A DNA stretch of 41,350 nt. Source: Novosphingobium sp. BW1 (GTDB lineage: Bacteria; Pseudomonadota; Alphaproteobacteria; Sphingomonadales; Sphingomonadaceae). Below are positions 7,725 through 17,894 of this stretch, piece after piece. Both the position numbers and the translations under genes were made by a program. Every line of letters starts with the position of its first letter. Position 1 is the stretch's first letter. The notes under the pieces are model-generated. The model had not been told where the DNA came from and did no database searches. It was given only the letters and a program-made list of their open reading frames with translations. Location of the stretch: contig NZ_VIRF01000049.1 of the NCBI RefSeq assembly GCF_008107685.1, forward strand, positions 1 through 41,350, in the 5' to 3' direction.

Positions 7725-10046
7725 ATGACTATTTCCCGTGCATCCGCACGCCTGATGGCGCGCGCTAGCGTGATTTCCTGTTCCACGGCTCTGGCCCTCG
7801 CGGCGCAGCCGGTCCTCGCGCAGGACGAGGGGCAGAGCGCTCAGGTGCCTGAAACCGTCAGCTCGACCGAGATCATCGTCACCGCGCAGAAGCGCGCGCA
7901 GGCCCTCTCGGACGTCTCGCTCTCGGTCGCAGCGGTCAACACCGAACAGCTTGCCGCCAACAACACCGTCTCGCTCGAAGGCCTGCAGACACTGGTCCCC
8001 TCGATCAGCTTCGGCAACGACTTCAACTTCGCCAAACTCTTCATCCGCGGCATCGGCCTGTCGAGCTCGCTGCCCGGCGTCGACCCCTCGGTGGCGCTGC
8101 ATGTCGACAGTGTGGTCGTCTCGCTGCCCCAGGCCCAGCTCGGCTCGATGTTCGATCTTGAACGCGTCGAAGTGCTGCGCGGCCCCCAGGGCACGCTCTA
8201 CGGCCGCAACGCGACCGGCGGCGCGGTCAACCTGATCACCGCCAAGCCGACCGACTACCTCTCGGGCTATGTGCGCCAGACCATCGGCGGCGATGCCTTC
8301 CTGCTGCAGACCGACGCGGCGATCAGCGGCCCGATCACCGATGGCATCCTCGCCCGTCTCGCCGTCCAGCGTATCGACCGCGAGGGCTATGGCTACAACG
8401 AGTACACCGGCAACGACATCGACAACGCCAAGCAGTGGTCGGTGCGCGGCCATCTCATGCTGCAGCCCACCGAGAAGCTCTCGCTGCTGCTGACCGGCGA
8501 GCTGCACACCGAGGACGACCACGCGCTCGCCATCAAGTTCCGCGAGCTGTCCTTCCCGGGCACCACCGTGCCCAGCCTCACCGCGCTCGGCCAGCGCACC
8601 AACGCCGATGGCAGCCAGGCGAGCTTCGCCCGCAAGGTGCGCAACCTCAACACCAACTTCGATCCCATCAACGACCGCAAGCAGTACGCTTTCACCGGCA
8701 TCCTGAACTACGATGCCAGCGACGTGATCTCGGTGAAGTCGCTGACCTCGTATCGCAATTTCCGCGCGTACTTCTTCCATGACTTCGACATGTCGAGTTA
8801 CCTTGGCTACCCGCTCGCCGAAACCGGCCCGGTCCAGACCAGCGCCAACCACTGGCAGCCGGTGTGGCAGGACCAGTTCAGCGAGGAAATCCAGGCCAGC
8901 ATCGAGACCGATCGTCTGCACGCCATCGTCGCGGCCTTCTACCTGAAGGAAAACATCCGGATCGAGAACCATATCGGCTTCGATGTGCTCACCAACTCCG
9001 ACCCCTTCCGCGTCCAGTTCGATGGCAAGCTCGGGGTCGAGACCTGGGCGGTATTCGCCAACGCCACCTATGACCTCACCGACGAATTCTCGGTCAAGGT
9101 CGGCGGCCGCTATTCGTGGGAAAAACGCCACCTCGCCAACAACACCGGCATTGGCACCGCGGCGACCGGCTTCAATCTCGATGCGCTGCAGTGGGACACC
9201 AGCAAGTCGTGGACTGACTTCTCGCCCTCGGCCGGTTTCGAGTACCGCCCGAACGACGACGTGATGCTCTATTTCAACTGGTCGCGCGGCTTCAAGTCGG
9301 GCACCGCCGAGATCGGTTCGCGCCGCGTGCCCGGTGCCGAAACGCCCTTCGTCAACCCGGAGAAGGTCGAGGCCTTCGAGGGCGGCATCAAGTATTCGGC
9401 CGGAACGCTGCAGAGCAACCTCGCGGTGTTCTACCAGAAACTCAAGAACGGGCAGTTCCAGCGCTCCTTCCCGATCCCCAACCCGCCCTTCTTCGCCAGC
9501 ACGCTCGACAACGCGGCCGCCTCGCGGGCCTATGGCGCGGAAGTCGAGTTCCGCTGGCAGGCGACCCCTGCCCTCATGCTCGATCTCTCGGGCGCCTACC
9601 TCAATTCCAAGTTCACCAACTTCTTCTCGACCGACCCGCTCGATCCCAACCTGTTTGGCCCCGGCGGCAGCCAGGTCGCCCCTTCGGACCTTTCGGGCAA
9701 CTACACCCGCATGAGCCCAAAGTGGGTGTTCAACTTCAACCCGACCTACCGCATCCCGCTCGACGATGGCGCGAGCGTGCAACTGGGCACCAACATCGCC
9801 TACCGCGCCAAGCAGTACCACACCGAGTTCAACGACGACCGCCTGGCGCAGGATGGCTACACCATGGTCGATGCCAACGTGCGCTACCGCCACTCGGACG
9901 GGAAGCTCTCGGTCAACGCCTGGGTCAAGAACGTCTTCGACAAGCTGGTCTGGGGTGGCAGCTATGCTGTTGCGACAAGCCGCACCATCGGCGGCACGCT
10001 CATGCCCCCGCGCACCTACGGCGTGACCGTCGGCTACGAGTTCTGA
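7725..10046 (+). CDS. TonB-dependent outer-membrane receptor
   Basis: A 773-aa outer-membrane receptor that imports a ligand using energy from TonB-ExbBD. Signal peptide: residues 1-32, probably cut after VLAQ. TonB box: EIIVTAQKR near 49-57. The plug domain follows, with LFIRGIG near 105 and the conserved VEVLRGPQGTLYGRNATGGAVN near 147-168. A 22-strand-type barrel ends in TYGVTVGYEF with the terminal aromatic Phe expected for barrel assembly. AAGGAGG 8 nt upstream fixes ATG 7725. It stands alone with its own promoter and terminator; the ligand cannot be inferred. Sphingomonads carry many such receptors for siderophores, sugars or aromatic compounds. Confidence 0.95.
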   Translation: MTISRASARLMARASVISCSTALALAAQPVLAQDEGQSAQVPETVSSTEIIVTAQKRAQALSDVSLSVAAVNTEQLAANNTVSLEGLQTLVPSISFGNDFNFAKLFIRGIGLSSSLPGVDPSVALHVDSVVVSLPQAQLGSMFDLERVEVLRGPQGTLYGRNATGGAVNLITAKPTDYLSGYVRQTIGGDAFLLQTDAAISGPITDGILARLAVQRIDREGYGYNEYTGNDIDNAKQWSVRGHLMLQPTEKLSLLLTGELHTEDDHALAIKFRELSFPGTTVPSLTALGQRTNADGSQASFARKVRNLNTNFDPINDRKQYAFTGILNYDASDVISVKSLTSYRNFRAYFFHDFDMSSYLGYPLAETGPVQTSANHWQPVWQDQFSEEIQASIETDRLHAIVAAFYLKENIRIENHIGFDVLTNSDPFRVQFDGKLGVETWAVFANATYDLTDEFSVKVGGRYSWEKRHLANNTGIGTAATGFNLDALQWDTSKSWTDFSPSAGFEYRPNDDVMLYFNWSRGFKSGTAEIGSRRVPGAETPFVNPEKVEAFEGGIKYSAGTLQSNLAVFYQKLKNGQFQRSFPIPNPPFFASTLDNAAASRAYGAEVEFRWQATPALMLDLSGAYLNSKFTNFFSTDPLDPNLFGPGGSQVAPSDLSGNYTRMSPKWVFNFNPTYRIPLDDGASVQLGTNIAYRAKQYHTEFNDDRLAQDGYTMVDANVRYRHSDGKLSVNAWVKNVFDKLVWGGSYAVATSRTIGGTLMPPRTYGVTVGYEF

Positions 10047-10065
10047 GCTGACGCGAAAACATGGG

Positions 10066-10101
10066 AAGAGCGCGGCGGGGGGTATTCCTGGCCGCGCTCT
10101 T
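10066..10101 (+). terminator. Terminator of the TonB receptor gene
   Basis: AAGAGCGCGGC / GCCGCGCTCTT, an 11-bp perfect stem with a 14-nt loop, ending in CTCTTTGC 20 nt after the stop codon. Good intrinsic terminator; it separates the receptor from the convergent glycan operon. Confidence 0.8.
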
Positions 10102-10138
10102 TGCATTCAGGGGCAAGGGGGGAACACGATGTGCCCCT

Positions 10139-11941
10139 TCAGCGGACCTGATAGAGACGCAGGCCCCCCAGGCGGGGATCGCGCACCGGCTCGAGCCAAT
10201 CGATACGTTCCCCCTTCGAAAGGCGCGCCATCATGCCCTGCGGCGCGGCACCTGCGTAGGTTCGCGGCTCGGAGATGCCGGGGCAGAACAGGACGTAGTC
10301 GCTCCTGCGCGCCTCCACGATCTGGCGGGCCAGCGCCGGTGAGGCCATCCAGAAGCGTATCACGTCGTTCATCGCGATCTTGTTGCGGTGATGGCTGCTG
10401 GCAAGCACCGTGGCATCGGTCGAAAACAGCAGTGCGGGTCCGAGGTCGAGCGGCGCCATGATGTTACGTCCCCCTCCGCGCTGGTCGAGCAGGGCTCCAA
10501 GCGCGTGCAAACGCGTCGGCGCAAGGCAATCTTCCTCGCGCTCTGCCGTGCGCTCCCGGATCGCCTCGTGCGTGTCTTCGGACGGGATGAGGCTGTTCAA
10601 GAGGAGCAACGGGACGAAGGGAAGCAGGATGGCGCTCGTCGTCGCGAGGATGCGCAAGGGAGCGATGCTCAACTGACGTGCGCGCGAGAGAAGCCGGTCG
10701 ACCACGTAGCTTGCAGGCGCAATGGCAAGGATCATCGCGACACCGTCGGCCCGCGCGACAAGCCAGGAAATCGCGACGGCAAGGCCGAGCAGCCCGCCAT
10801 ACATCGCCCAGTCGCCCCGCTCCTCGCGCCGCGTGCGCCACAGCAGCACCAGCCCCCAGACCGAGATCGGCAGAAGCGCCACCATGGTCACGATCCGGCT
10901 CCAGTCCTGGCGCCAGATGGGAAGACCCTCGGATATCTGTTCGTACCAGTAGCGATGGACGAGCGGCGGCAGGTCGTTGAAGGCCCCGGTTACACATTGC
11001 GGCGCCGGAACGGCCAGCAGAAGAGCACACACAGAGCCGCTGATCGCAAGACCTGCAAACCGTGTGAGAGGCCCGCGTGCCAGCGTGCGCGTAAGCCAGA
11101 TCCCCAAAGCCGCAGCGGCGAAGGTGGCGAGATGATAGGCCGAGACGGCATCGCACCAGATCTCGAGCCCCTGCGGCAGACGGGTTGCGAGCCACAGCAA
11201 GCTCGTCGTCAGCGCCAAGGACAGCGCCGCGCTCTCAATGCGGGTGCCGTCCCTGTCGCCCTTGCGTTGAAGCAGCCAGCCCAGCCCCAGGGCCGTAAGC
11301 GTTCCGACCACCATTGGCAGGCCCTCGAGCGAAATGGTGAGCCAGATTGCTCCCGAAACGCCCGCGATTGTACCCCCGCGCCGCGCCACGGGCAGGAATA
11401 CGCCCAGCATCATCGCGCCCGCGCAGACCATCTGCCAGGCATGGTGATCGACGCGGTAGACCTGGAATTGAAGGATCACGGACAGGGTGATCGGTACCAT
11501 CAGGCACGCAAAGAAGGCCGCACGGCGTCCCAGCAGGCCGTCAACGAACCGGGCAACCACCGACAGCAGAACCAGCAGTGTCAGGAGCGGGACAATTGCC
11601 GCAGCCACGATTTCGGCCATCGCCATCCCCACAAATGGGCGCAGCATCTCGATGACAAAGGCAATCGGCAGATCGACCAGGCGCGACCAGTGCATGGGAG
11701 CACCCTCGGGCACATTCATGCGGTACTGCGTAACGTCGAACCAGCCCTGCCCATTGAGCCAGTCGCGCACCTCGACCATGCGGAGCAGATCGTCCGGGTC
11801 CTGGAAACGCATCTCCAGGACCCGTCGCCAGGACACCGTGCCCAGCACGAGAAGACTGAAAAGCCAGGTCGGCAGGGCAACGCGGGCAAAGAGGCCCGAC
11901 CGCTCCTGCGCACGCAGGGCCATGCCTTCAGCTTGCGGCAT
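10139..11941 (-). CDS. GT-C-like polytopic membrane protein
   Basis: A 600-aa protein with roughly ten to twelve hydrophobic segments and a soluble C-terminal tail of about 130 residues. After the first membrane segment comes a conserved-looking loop: FQDPDDLLRMVEVRDWL near 46 and MHWSRLVDLPIAF near 81. An acidic pair in the first external loop is typical of GT-C enzymes (oligosaccharyltransferase, ArnT and related folds), which use polyprenyl-phosphate sugars. No named family is recognised with certainty. ATG 11941 lies 26 nt after the gtrA-type gene's stop; it is the last gene of the operon that begins at 18898. Function proposed: sugar transfer on the periplasmic side. Confidence 0.7.
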   Translation of the reverse strand: MPQAEGMALRAQERSGLFARVALPTWLFSLLVLGTVSWRRVLEMRFQDPDDLLRMVEVRDWLNGQGWFDVTQYRMNVPEGAPMHWSRLVDLPIAFVIEMLRPFVGMAMAEIVAAAIVPLLTLLVLLSVVARFVDGLLGRRAAFFACLMVPITLSVILQFQVYRVDHHAWQMVCAGAMMLGVFLPVARRGGTIAGVSGAIWLTISLEGLPMVVGTLTALGLGWLLQRKGDRDGTRIESAALSLALTTSLLWLATRLPQGLEIWCDAVSAYHLATFAAAALGIWLTRTLARGPLTRFAGLAISGSVCALLLAVPAPQCVTGAFNDLPPLVHRYWYEQISEGLPIWRQDWSRIVTMVALLPISVWGLVLLWRTRREERGDWAMYGGLLGLAVAISWLVARADGVAMILAIAPASYVVDRLLSRARQLSIAPLRILATTSAILLPFVPLLLLNSLIPSEDTHEAIRERTAEREEDCLAPTRLHALGALLDQRGGGRNIMAPLDLGPALLFSTDATVLASSHHRNKIAMNDVIRFWMASPALARQIVEARRSDYVLFCPGISEPRTYAGAAPQGMMARLSKGERIDWLEPVRDPRLGGLRLYQVR

Positions 11942-11967
11942 CACGCTCAAACTCTCATTCCCCTGGT

Positions 11968-12411
11968 TCAGATCGCGCGCGGGATCGGGCGAAACACGAC
12001 ATGCTTGCGCAAGAGCCATGTCAACTGGAAGCTCAGGACGATCGCGGCGAGCTTGGACAGCCGGGCGTCCCAACCCGCCAGACCGCAAAGCCAGACCGTG
12101 GCCCCGGTGACGCCCAGCCCCACCAGCGCTGAGACCAGGAAACCGGACTGCTGGCGTAATCGCCCTGCCCCCTTTGCCGCCAGTCTGTCGGCAAAGATCA
12201 TCCGGCTCGAAGCCAGCCAATGGGCAAGGATACCTGCGGCATAGCCAAGTACGGCAGCCAGCGTTGCAGACACCGCCAGCTTCAACAAGACGAGGAACAC
12301 GCCCATGTCGACCGCCAGCGCGGCAAGACTGACCAGAGCGTAGCGCACGAAGCGGCTGCGTCCCAGGCGCCGGACCTGCGTCCTCATCGTGTCAGGCGCT
12401 CCCCCTGCCAT
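11968..12411 (-). CDS. GtrA family membrane protein
   Basis: A 147-aa protein with four hydrophobic segments, matching the GtrA/DPMS small-membrane family (RFVRYALVSLAALAVDMGVF, then KLAAIVLSFQLTWLLRKHVVF near the C-terminus). GtrA-type proteins are thought to flip polyprenyl-phosphate-linked sugars or support their transfer to the periplasm, working with a GT2 polyprenyl-phosphate glycosyltransferase and a GT-C enzyme; all three kinds occur in this operon. The start may be ATG 12411 or ATG 12387, which gives the more usual basic N-terminus. It follows the flavoprotein gene after 18 nt. Confidence 0.85.
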   Translation of the reverse strand: MAGGAPDTMRTQVRRLGRSRFVRYALVSLAALAVDMGVFLVLLKLAVSATLAAVLGYAAGILAHWLASSRMIFADRLAAKGAGRLRQQSGFLVSALVGLGVTGATVWLCGLAGWDARLSKLAAIVLSFQLTWLLRKHVVFRPIPRAI

Positions 12412-12429
12412 GTCCCCGAATCCGCACCC

Positions 12430-14013
12430 TCAGGCCGCGCGGTTGATCGAGCGCGGAACGGCCCGTTCGGAATTGAGCGCGGCAGCGCGGTCAGGCGCGA
12501 TCGTGGCTTTGCCCTTGGCGCGAAGAAGATCCTCGATCGGCGTGCGTTCGCCCTCTTCGCCGCTCTCATGGTATTCGGCATCCTCATTGACGCTCCACAC
12601 GTCGTGGATGCGCTCGCCCGCGACGATGTTCTCGACCGAGAGGATCGCGGTCATCATCGCGTGATCCTGATTGTTGTAGCGGTGCATGCCGTTGCGCCCG
12701 ACCATGTGCAGCGTCGGGTAACGCGCTTCGAGTTCGCCGCGCATGGCCGCAACGTTCTCGGCGTAGCTGTCGTCGTAGACCGGGTAGGCCTTTTCCTGGC
12801 GCACCACGCAGCCGCCCACGACCGTCTCGGGATCGACGAGGCCCAGGATCTGCATTTCCTTCTTGGCGAGTTCGACCAGTTCCTCGTCACTCGAGGACCA
12901 CAGGCCATCGCCTTCAAAACAGAAGTACTCAAGACCCACGCAGGCGAGCGAGGGGTCGGGCACCATCTCGGGCGACCAGCTGCGGAAATTCTGGATGCGC
13001 CCGACCTGGACCTGCGAATCGTGGATGTAGATCCAATTGTCGGGGAAGAGGTCGTCCGAACGGATCATCAGGGCCACGGTCAGGAAGTCGCGGTACTTGA
13101 GCGCAGAGGCTTCCATGCTCGTTTCCGGCAGCGGGTGGAGGCGCGAGGCGAGCTCGCGCATGGGAGCCGAGCTGATGACGTGGCGGGCGTGGATCGCGGT
13201 CTCGCTTCCGTTCGCGCGGGTTGCGGTCACGCGCCAGGTCCCCGCCTCGTCCTGCGAAAGCTGCTTGAGCGAATGGCCCATGAGGACGGTGTTGCCCCCG
13301 GCCACCACGTGATCGCGCGCCGCGTCCCACATCATGCCGGGGCCAAGGCGCGGATAGCGAAAGGTCTCAAGCAGAGTCTTGGCCTGCCCGTTGGAGCCAT
13401 CGTTGGGCCGCTTGTTGAGCCCAAGTGAACGCTTCAGGCCATCAAGCACCGCCTTGCCCAGGCTCAGGCCCTTAATGCGCTGGGCCGCCCAGTCCGCCGA
13501 CATTTTATCGCAGGGCATCCCCCAGACCTTCTCGGTGTAGGTCTTGAAGAAGATCAAATAGAGTTTCCACCCGAACTGGCTGGTGGTCCAGTCCTCGAAG
13601 CTGCGGATGGTCTTGTTCGGGAAAAGCCTGGCCTTGGCGTAGCTTGCCATGCACAGGGTCGAGCGCCAGATGCCCAGGTTCCACAGCGCCTCGAACGCAC
13701 GCAGCGGATAGCTGTAGAACTTGCCCTCGTAGTAGATGCGGCTCATGCGCGGGCGCTGGATGAAGTCATCGGGCAGGATCTCGTTCCACAGGTCCACCAC
13801 TTCCTGGCTCTTGGAGAAGAAGCGGTGCCCGCCGATGTCGAAACGGAACCCCTCGTATTCGACGGTGCGGCTGATGCCGCCCACGTCCTTTTCGTCCCGC
13901 TCGATCACGGTGACGTCATAGCCGAGCTTGGTGAGCTGATAGGCCGCCGTCAAACCCGCCGGCCCTGCCCCGATGACCGCCACATCGACAGTCGACTTCG
14001 CATCCTGACTCAT
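12430..14013 (-). CDS. UDP-galactopyranose-mutase-like FAD/NAD(P) oxidoreductase
   Basis: A 527-aa flavoprotein. The N-terminal dinucleotide site [17 protein letters not shown] is at residues 11-27, followed by [16 protein letters not shown] and [15 protein letters not shown], the pattern of the amine oxidase/UGM superfamily. The motif [12 protein letters not shown] near residue 445 fits the C-terminal FAD contact. Relatives in glycan clusters are annotated as protoporphyrinogen oxidase-like or UDP-galactopyranose mutase-like and are linked to furanose or other sugar chemistry on nucleotide or lipid carriers. AGAGGA 5 nt upstream supports ATG 14013. Upstream lies a 119-nt gap to the GT4 gene, the longest inside this operon. 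Exact reaction not determined. Confidence 0.83.
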   Translation of the reverse strand: MSQDAKSTVDVAVIGAGPAGLTAAYQLTKLGYDVTVIERDEKDVGGISRTVEYEGFRFDIGGHRFFSKSQEVVDLWNEILPDDFIQRPRMSRIYYEGKFYSYPLRAFEALWNLGIWRSTLCMASYAKARLFPNKTIRSFEDWTTSQFGWKLYLIFFKTYTEKVWGMPCDKMSADWAAQRIKGLSLGKAVLDGLKRSLGLNKRPNDGSNGQAKTLLETFRYPRLGPGMMWDAARDHVVAGGNTVLMGHSLKQLSQDEAGTWRVTATRANGSETAIHARHVISSAPMRELASRLHPLPETSMEASALKYRDFLTVALMIRSDDLFPDNWIYIHDSQVQVGRIQNFRSWSPEMVPDPSLACVGLEYFCFEGDGLWSSSDEELVELAKKEMQILGLVDPETVVGGCVVRQEKAYPVYDDSYAENVAAMRGELEARYPTLHMVGRNGMHRYNNQDHAMMTAILSVENIVAGERIHDVWSVNEDAEYHESGEEGERTPIEDLLRAKGKATIAPDRAAALNSERAVPRSINRAA

Positions 14014-14132
14014 AACGTCCTCTGTGCCGCAATCCATGGTGCGACCCTGCGAGATTATCCTTAATTTATCCTTAAATAGCGCAGTGCTCCGGAAATATCC
14101 CTGCAGGCGTCGGCACACCTCGCCACGCCAGA

Positions 14133-15329
14133 TCACGGCCCGGCAGCATGCCCTTGGAGCAGGCTGCGCAGGCAGGACGCCAGTTGCCGCGCGACCAGTT
14201 TCTCGTCGACAGCGGGCATCTTCGCGGCGTGCGCCGCGACGTGCGGCCCGCGCACAGGATCGCGCAAGTCGCGGGCAAGCGCTACCACCTCCTCGGCGAG
14301 CGCGCGCGGGTCGGCCGGGCGAACGAGCCTGATGGCCGCCCCGGGCTCCACGAGCTCACGCGCGGCGGGACTGTCGCGCGTGATCAGCGCACGCCCCGAA
14401 GCAAGGATCTGGAACATCTTGTTGGGAATGACCCGCCCCGCCTTTCCTTCGCCGGCGAAAATGCCAAGGCAGATGTCGGACGTCGCGATCAGGTCGGGCA
14501 GCTCGGTGTAGTCGACCCAGTCGATTCGGCGCAGGTTCCGAAGTCCCTGCCGGGCAATGCGGGCATCAATTGCCGCGGCTTCCTGTCCCGTGCCCACGAT
14601 CGTGAAACGGCATGCGAGACCGTCGCCCCTGGGGGGCGATGCCTCAATGAGATCGATCGCATCGATCAGCGTTTCGAGCCCATGAAGGGCGATGAATTGT
14701 CCGTAGAACAGCACCTCGACGGGTCCGCTGCGCGCGGGCATGGGAGTTGGGCGGAACAGCGCGGTTTCCGCGCCCACCCAGACCGAGGACAGCTTGTTCG
14801 GCGGCGCTTTGTAGAGATCGCGAACGTACGCTGCATGGGCGCGGGTATCCATCAGGACCTTGTCGGCGAGGCGGACCGAAGCACGCTCGAAATGGTAGAG
14901 TGCCCGCGCCCGCCAGCTTCCCTCCGGGAGGAGTTTGCGATCGATGACGATGGTGTCGTAAAGCGAGATGAACATGTCCCAGCAGATGCGTGCACCGCGC
15001 AGCCGTGCGAATGGCAAGAGCAGAACCACATCGAGATTGCCGAGGTAGGGCACAAGGACGATATCGTGGCGCGGCATGCGCAGATACGCGAAGATCAGAA
15101 GCGGATAGCTGGCCAGCCAGGCCCAGGCGATCCGCAACCTTGCCCAGAGGCCCCGCACGGTGCTCTTGTCCTCGATACCCTGCCAGGGGTTGCGATTGAC
15201 CAGCGTCAGGTCCGGATCGATCCGCCGCGCCGCATCGATAAGCAGGCGCACGCGCGGTTTTCCTGTGTCATAGGTCCCCCAGATCGCAAGCCGCATCGGC
15301 CTCGCAGGGCCATCGTTCGAGGCTGTCAC
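14133..15329 (-). CDS. GT4-family glycosyltransferase
   Basis: A 398-aa GT-B glycosyltransferase. N-terminal region: [19 protein letters not shown]. Nucleotide-sugar domain: [22 protein letters not shown] near residue 205, FTIVGTGQE near 240, then [19 protein letters not shown] near 318, where retaining GT4 enzymes keep the donor-binding acidic residue. The start ATG 15329 overlaps the upstream stop in ATGA, so translation is coupled to the flippase-like gene. It probably adds a sugar on the cytoplasmic side to the glycan built by this operon. Sugar specificity unknown. Confidence 0.88.
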   Translation of the reverse strand: MTASNDGPARPMRLAIWGTYDTGKPRVRLLIDAARRIDPDLTLVNRNPWQGIEDKSTVRGLWARLRIAWAWLASYPLLIFAYLRMPRHDIVLVPYLGNLDVVLLLPFARLRGARICWDMFISLYDTIVIDRKLLPEGSWRARALYHFERASVRLADKVLMDTRAHAAYVRDLYKAPPNKLSSVWVGAETALFRPTPMPARSGPVEVLFYGQFIALHGLETLIDAIDLIEASPPRGDGLACRFTIVGTGQEAAAIDARIARQGLRNLRRIDWVDYTELPDLIATSDICLGIFAGEGKAGRVIPNKMFQILASGRALITRDSPAARELVEPGAAIRLVRPADPRALAEEVVALARDLRDPVRGPHVAAHAAKMPAVDEKLVARQLASCLRSLLQGHAAGP

Positions 15330-16201
15330 GGCAAGGGCCTCCGATCACGTACCACCCAGACCAGGGCGATCAGCCCGCTCAGCAGAACCTGCACGATGCG
15401 ATCCACCCCCACCGCCAGAAAGGCCGCAGCTCCCGACAGGGTCAGGCTTGAAGCGGCAAGGGCGGCCAGCGCCTCGCTGACGCCCAGGCCTGCGGGCACG
15501 ATGGCCGCCGCCGAGCCCGCGATGGTGGCCAGAACGAAGGGCATCGTCTCCACCAGGGCAAAGACAACCCCCAGAACCGCAAAGGCCAGCTTGAGCCGCA
15601 AGGCCAGAAGCGCCAGACCGCTGACGCGGTAGAGCAGCATCGTGGCGGCAAAACGCGCCCCTGCAAGCGTCGCTAACCAGGCCAGCGCGAGAATGCCCCC
15701 ACCTGCTCCCAGCCCCAAAAGCGCCCAGCCTGCAACGGCATTCAGGCGCACGACGGCAAGTCCCGCGCCAAGGGCCCCTGCCGCGATCCACAGGACCGCC
15801 GCCAGCAGGACCAGTGCCGATCCGCGCCCCAGGCCGACCCCCGCCTTGACCAGGCCGCCCGTGCGCACGATCGCCCCGCCCGGAATAGGTAACAGTTCCG
15901 CGATCGTCGCCATCGCGCTGGTGCCGAGCGCCATGGAAAACGGGATCGAAGTTCCCCCCGCGCGGGCCATCAGTTTCAACCCGAGCGCGCTGTAGCCCAG
16001 CGAGACCGGCGCCAGAACCGCGAGCAATACAAGCGCCCGGGGATCGAGCGCGCGCAGCGACAGCCCCATCCGGCTTGCCGCCCAGATGCAGCCCCCCACG
16101 AACAGGCACAGCGCCAACACCAGCACGGGGCGCCCTACGTGCCGTGAGCGGCTCCACCAGGCATCGAGGGCCGCGATGTCAGGGATCCGGCGTATCACCA
16201 C
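15326..16201 (-). CDS. LPG synthase transmembrane / AglD-like membrane protein
   Basis: A protein of about 291 aa made almost wholly of hydrophobic helices (about seven). It matches the LPG_synthase_TM/YbhN-type family: ELLPIPGGAIVRTGGLVKAG near residue 100, and a C-terminal AAAIVPAGLGVSEALAAL segment typical of that fold. Members are the flippase half of MprF or act in glycan and polyprenyl-lipid pathways (AglD). GTG 16201 was chosen because it lies 7 nt past the upstream stop; GTG 16198 is equally possible, and longer starts would run deep into the upstream gene. Likely role: moving or accepting a lipid-linked glycan. Confidence 0.78.
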   Translation of the reverse strand: MVIRRIPDIAALDAWWSRSRHVGRPVLVLALCLFVGGCIWAASRMGLSLRALDPRALVLLAVLAPVSLGYSALGLKLMARAGGTSIPFSMALGTSAMATIAELLPIPGGAIVRTGGLVKAGVGLGRGSALVLLAAVLWIAAGALGAGLAVVRLNAVAGWALLGLGAGGGILALAWLATLAGARFAATMLLYRVSGLALLALRLKLAFAVLGVVFALVETMPFVLATIAGSAAAIVPAGLGVSEALAALAASSLTLSGAAAFLAVGVDRIVQVLLSGLIALVWVVRDRRPLP

Positions 16202-16208
16202 GCGCAGC

Positions 16209-17894
16209 TCAGAACGGCATGAAATAGGGCTTCGACGGCGGCGGCGAGGCCGGCACATCGAGCCTGTCGCCCCAGACGAGGCGCACGCCCGGCGTGTCGG
16301 AGGCAAGCCTGTGCACGCCGCGCGTCAGGCGCACGACATCGTCGCGGGCAAGCTCGCGCCCATCGAGGCGCAGCGCGCCGCCGCGCACGGTATAGGTGCC
16401 GGGCACGTGTACGTGCCAGTCCTGCGGACCTGCACCGGCCGCGACATCCCGCCCCGCGAGCCAGAACGGCCCCCAGAAATGGATATAGCTTTCGCGGATG
16501 GCGGCAAGGTCCTGCGGGAGGAGAGCGGCCACCTTGCCCTGCGTGGTGACCGCCTCCTCCAGCGCCGCGTCGTTGGTAACGAACAGCGGGACAGGACCAC
16601 GTTCCATGGCCTCCACCATGGTCTCCGGATGTCCGTTCAGGTACTTCGCAATGCCCCAGGGGGTCATGAAGATGTTTTCCTTGGGAAAGGCGCCCAGCAT
16701 CGCGCAGCTGTCAAAATAGGCGACCCCATCGGGAAACAGGCGCATGGCCTCCTTCTGGATCTGGCGCTGGCGGGCGAGCGTGCTCTCCGGCTCGGTCGCA
16801 AGAACAAACGCAGCACAGGCCAGCATTGCGCCTGCCATCAGCGGTGCGCCGTAGCGCCGGACCAGCAAAGCCAGCACGGGACTGGCGGCCACGGCGACCG
16901 GCGGCATCATGAAAACATAGTAGTAAGGCGCTGTATTCTGATAGAAAAATAGGGTCGTAAGCGGAAGCCAAAAGCCGGTGAGAGCAATCTTCCGTGCCGT
17001 GGGGCGTTCGCTCCACCAGATCGCGAAGGGAGCAAGAAAGGCCGGGATTGCCAGCAGTGGAGAACTGATCGCGAACCACACGATGAAGCGGCGGTAGCCG
17101 AAGGGATCGCTCAGCGTGAACATGCTGCTCCCCGCATTCGACACCAGACTTTCGGCTTCGTGTGCACTGCCTTGGGCCAGGCTCGCGGCATGGAGCAGAT
17201 AGACCAGGCCCGCGCACACGACCACGCCCACAGCCAGCGCGGCAAGCTTGAAGAGATCCTCGCGGCGATGTCCCCTTTCCGTCCAGACCAGCCAGGCGAT
17301 GCCTGCGAATACCGGTGCGTAAAGGACGGTCTTGATCGTCAGCACCGTCGATATGCCCGCAAGAATGGCAGCAAGCGCCAGTCGCATGGGGGCCATGTGG
17401 GCACGGGCAAAGATCCAGGCCGAGCCCATCAGCAGGGCCGCGGCCGGTGGATCGAAGCGGAACGAAGTCCCGTGCCGGAAGATGAAGCTCGCGCTCAGAT
17501 AGGCCAGGGCGCACAGGAGGCCTGTCGTCCTGTCGGTGAACCGCCCTGCGAGCCCGGCAATGCAGGCCAGCGTCACCAGTTCACAGCCAAGCATGAACAG
17601 GCGGATGAGGATGACATGATCGACCCCTGCCCCAGGCAACGCCGTCACCCAGACAAAGGCCTGCGTATAAAGCGTCTGGAGAGGGAGGCTGAGCGTGCCG
17701 TTAGCCAGTTTGACGACCTGGCTGTAGTGAAAGAATTCATCCCAGTTGATGGCCCGCAGGACGACAAGCGGCAGTTGAAGTATCAGGGTCAGGACCAGGG
17801 CCCCGAGCACCCATTTCCAGCTGCGTTCATACACAGCCGAAGCTACGATGGAGGACGCGGGCATACGCGGCGCGCGCGCAATGTCCACGCTCAC
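16209..17894 (-). CDS. GT-C (GT39/ArnT-like) membrane glycosyltransferase
   Basis: A 561-aa protein with a first membrane helix at about 30-50 followed by RAINWDEFFHYSQV, an Asp-Glu pair in the first periplasmic loop as in GT39/ArnT enzymes, then about ten further helices and a soluble C-terminal region of about 190 residues. Such enzymes transfer a sugar from a polyprenyl phosphate to a periplasmic acceptor. It overlaps the upstream GT2 gene by 4 nt (ATGA); that GT2 is the expected maker of the polyprenyl-phosphate donor. Target could be lipid A, O-antigen or another surface glycan. Confidence 0.8.
   Translation of the reverse strand: MSVDIARAPRMPASSIVASAVYERSWKWVLGALVLTLILQLPLVVLRAINWDEFFHYSQVVKLANGTLSLPLQTLYTQAFVWVTALPGAGVDHVILIRLFMLGCELVTLACIAGLAGRFTDRTTGLLCALAYLSASFIFRHGTSFRFDPPAAALLMGSAWIFARAHMAPMRLALAAILAGISTVLTIKTVLYAPVFAGIAWLVWTERGHRREDLFKLAALAVGVVVCAGLVYLLHAASLAQGSAHEAESLVSNAGSSMFTLSDPFGYRRFIVWFAISSPLLAIPAFLAPFAIWWSERPTARKIALTGFWLPLTTLFFYQNTAPYYYVFMMPPVAVAASPVLALLVRRYGAPLMAGAMLACAAFVLATEPESTLARQRQIQKEAMRLFPDGVAYFDSCAMLGAFPKENIFMTPWGIAKYLNGHPETMVEAMERGPVPLFVTNDAALEEAVTTQGKVAALLPQDLAAIRESYIHFWGPFWLAGRDVAAGAGPQDWHVHVPGTYTVRGGALRLDGRELARDDVVRLTRGVHRLASDTPGVRLVWGDRLDVPASPPPSKPYFMPF

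Noticed and set aside
7593..10106. 837-codon open frame antisense to the TonB receptor
   Set aside because: Gly/Val/Glu-rich shadow of a GC-rich gene; the sense frame has signal peptide, TonB box and barrel motifs.
10388..12244. 618-codon + strand frame opposite the GT-C gene
   Set aside because: Arg/Gln-rich antisense translation with no domain; the minus strand frame is a clear membrane protein.
14148..15632. 494-codon + frame opposite the GT4 gene
   Set aside because: Antisense shadow; GT-B motifs are on the minus strand.
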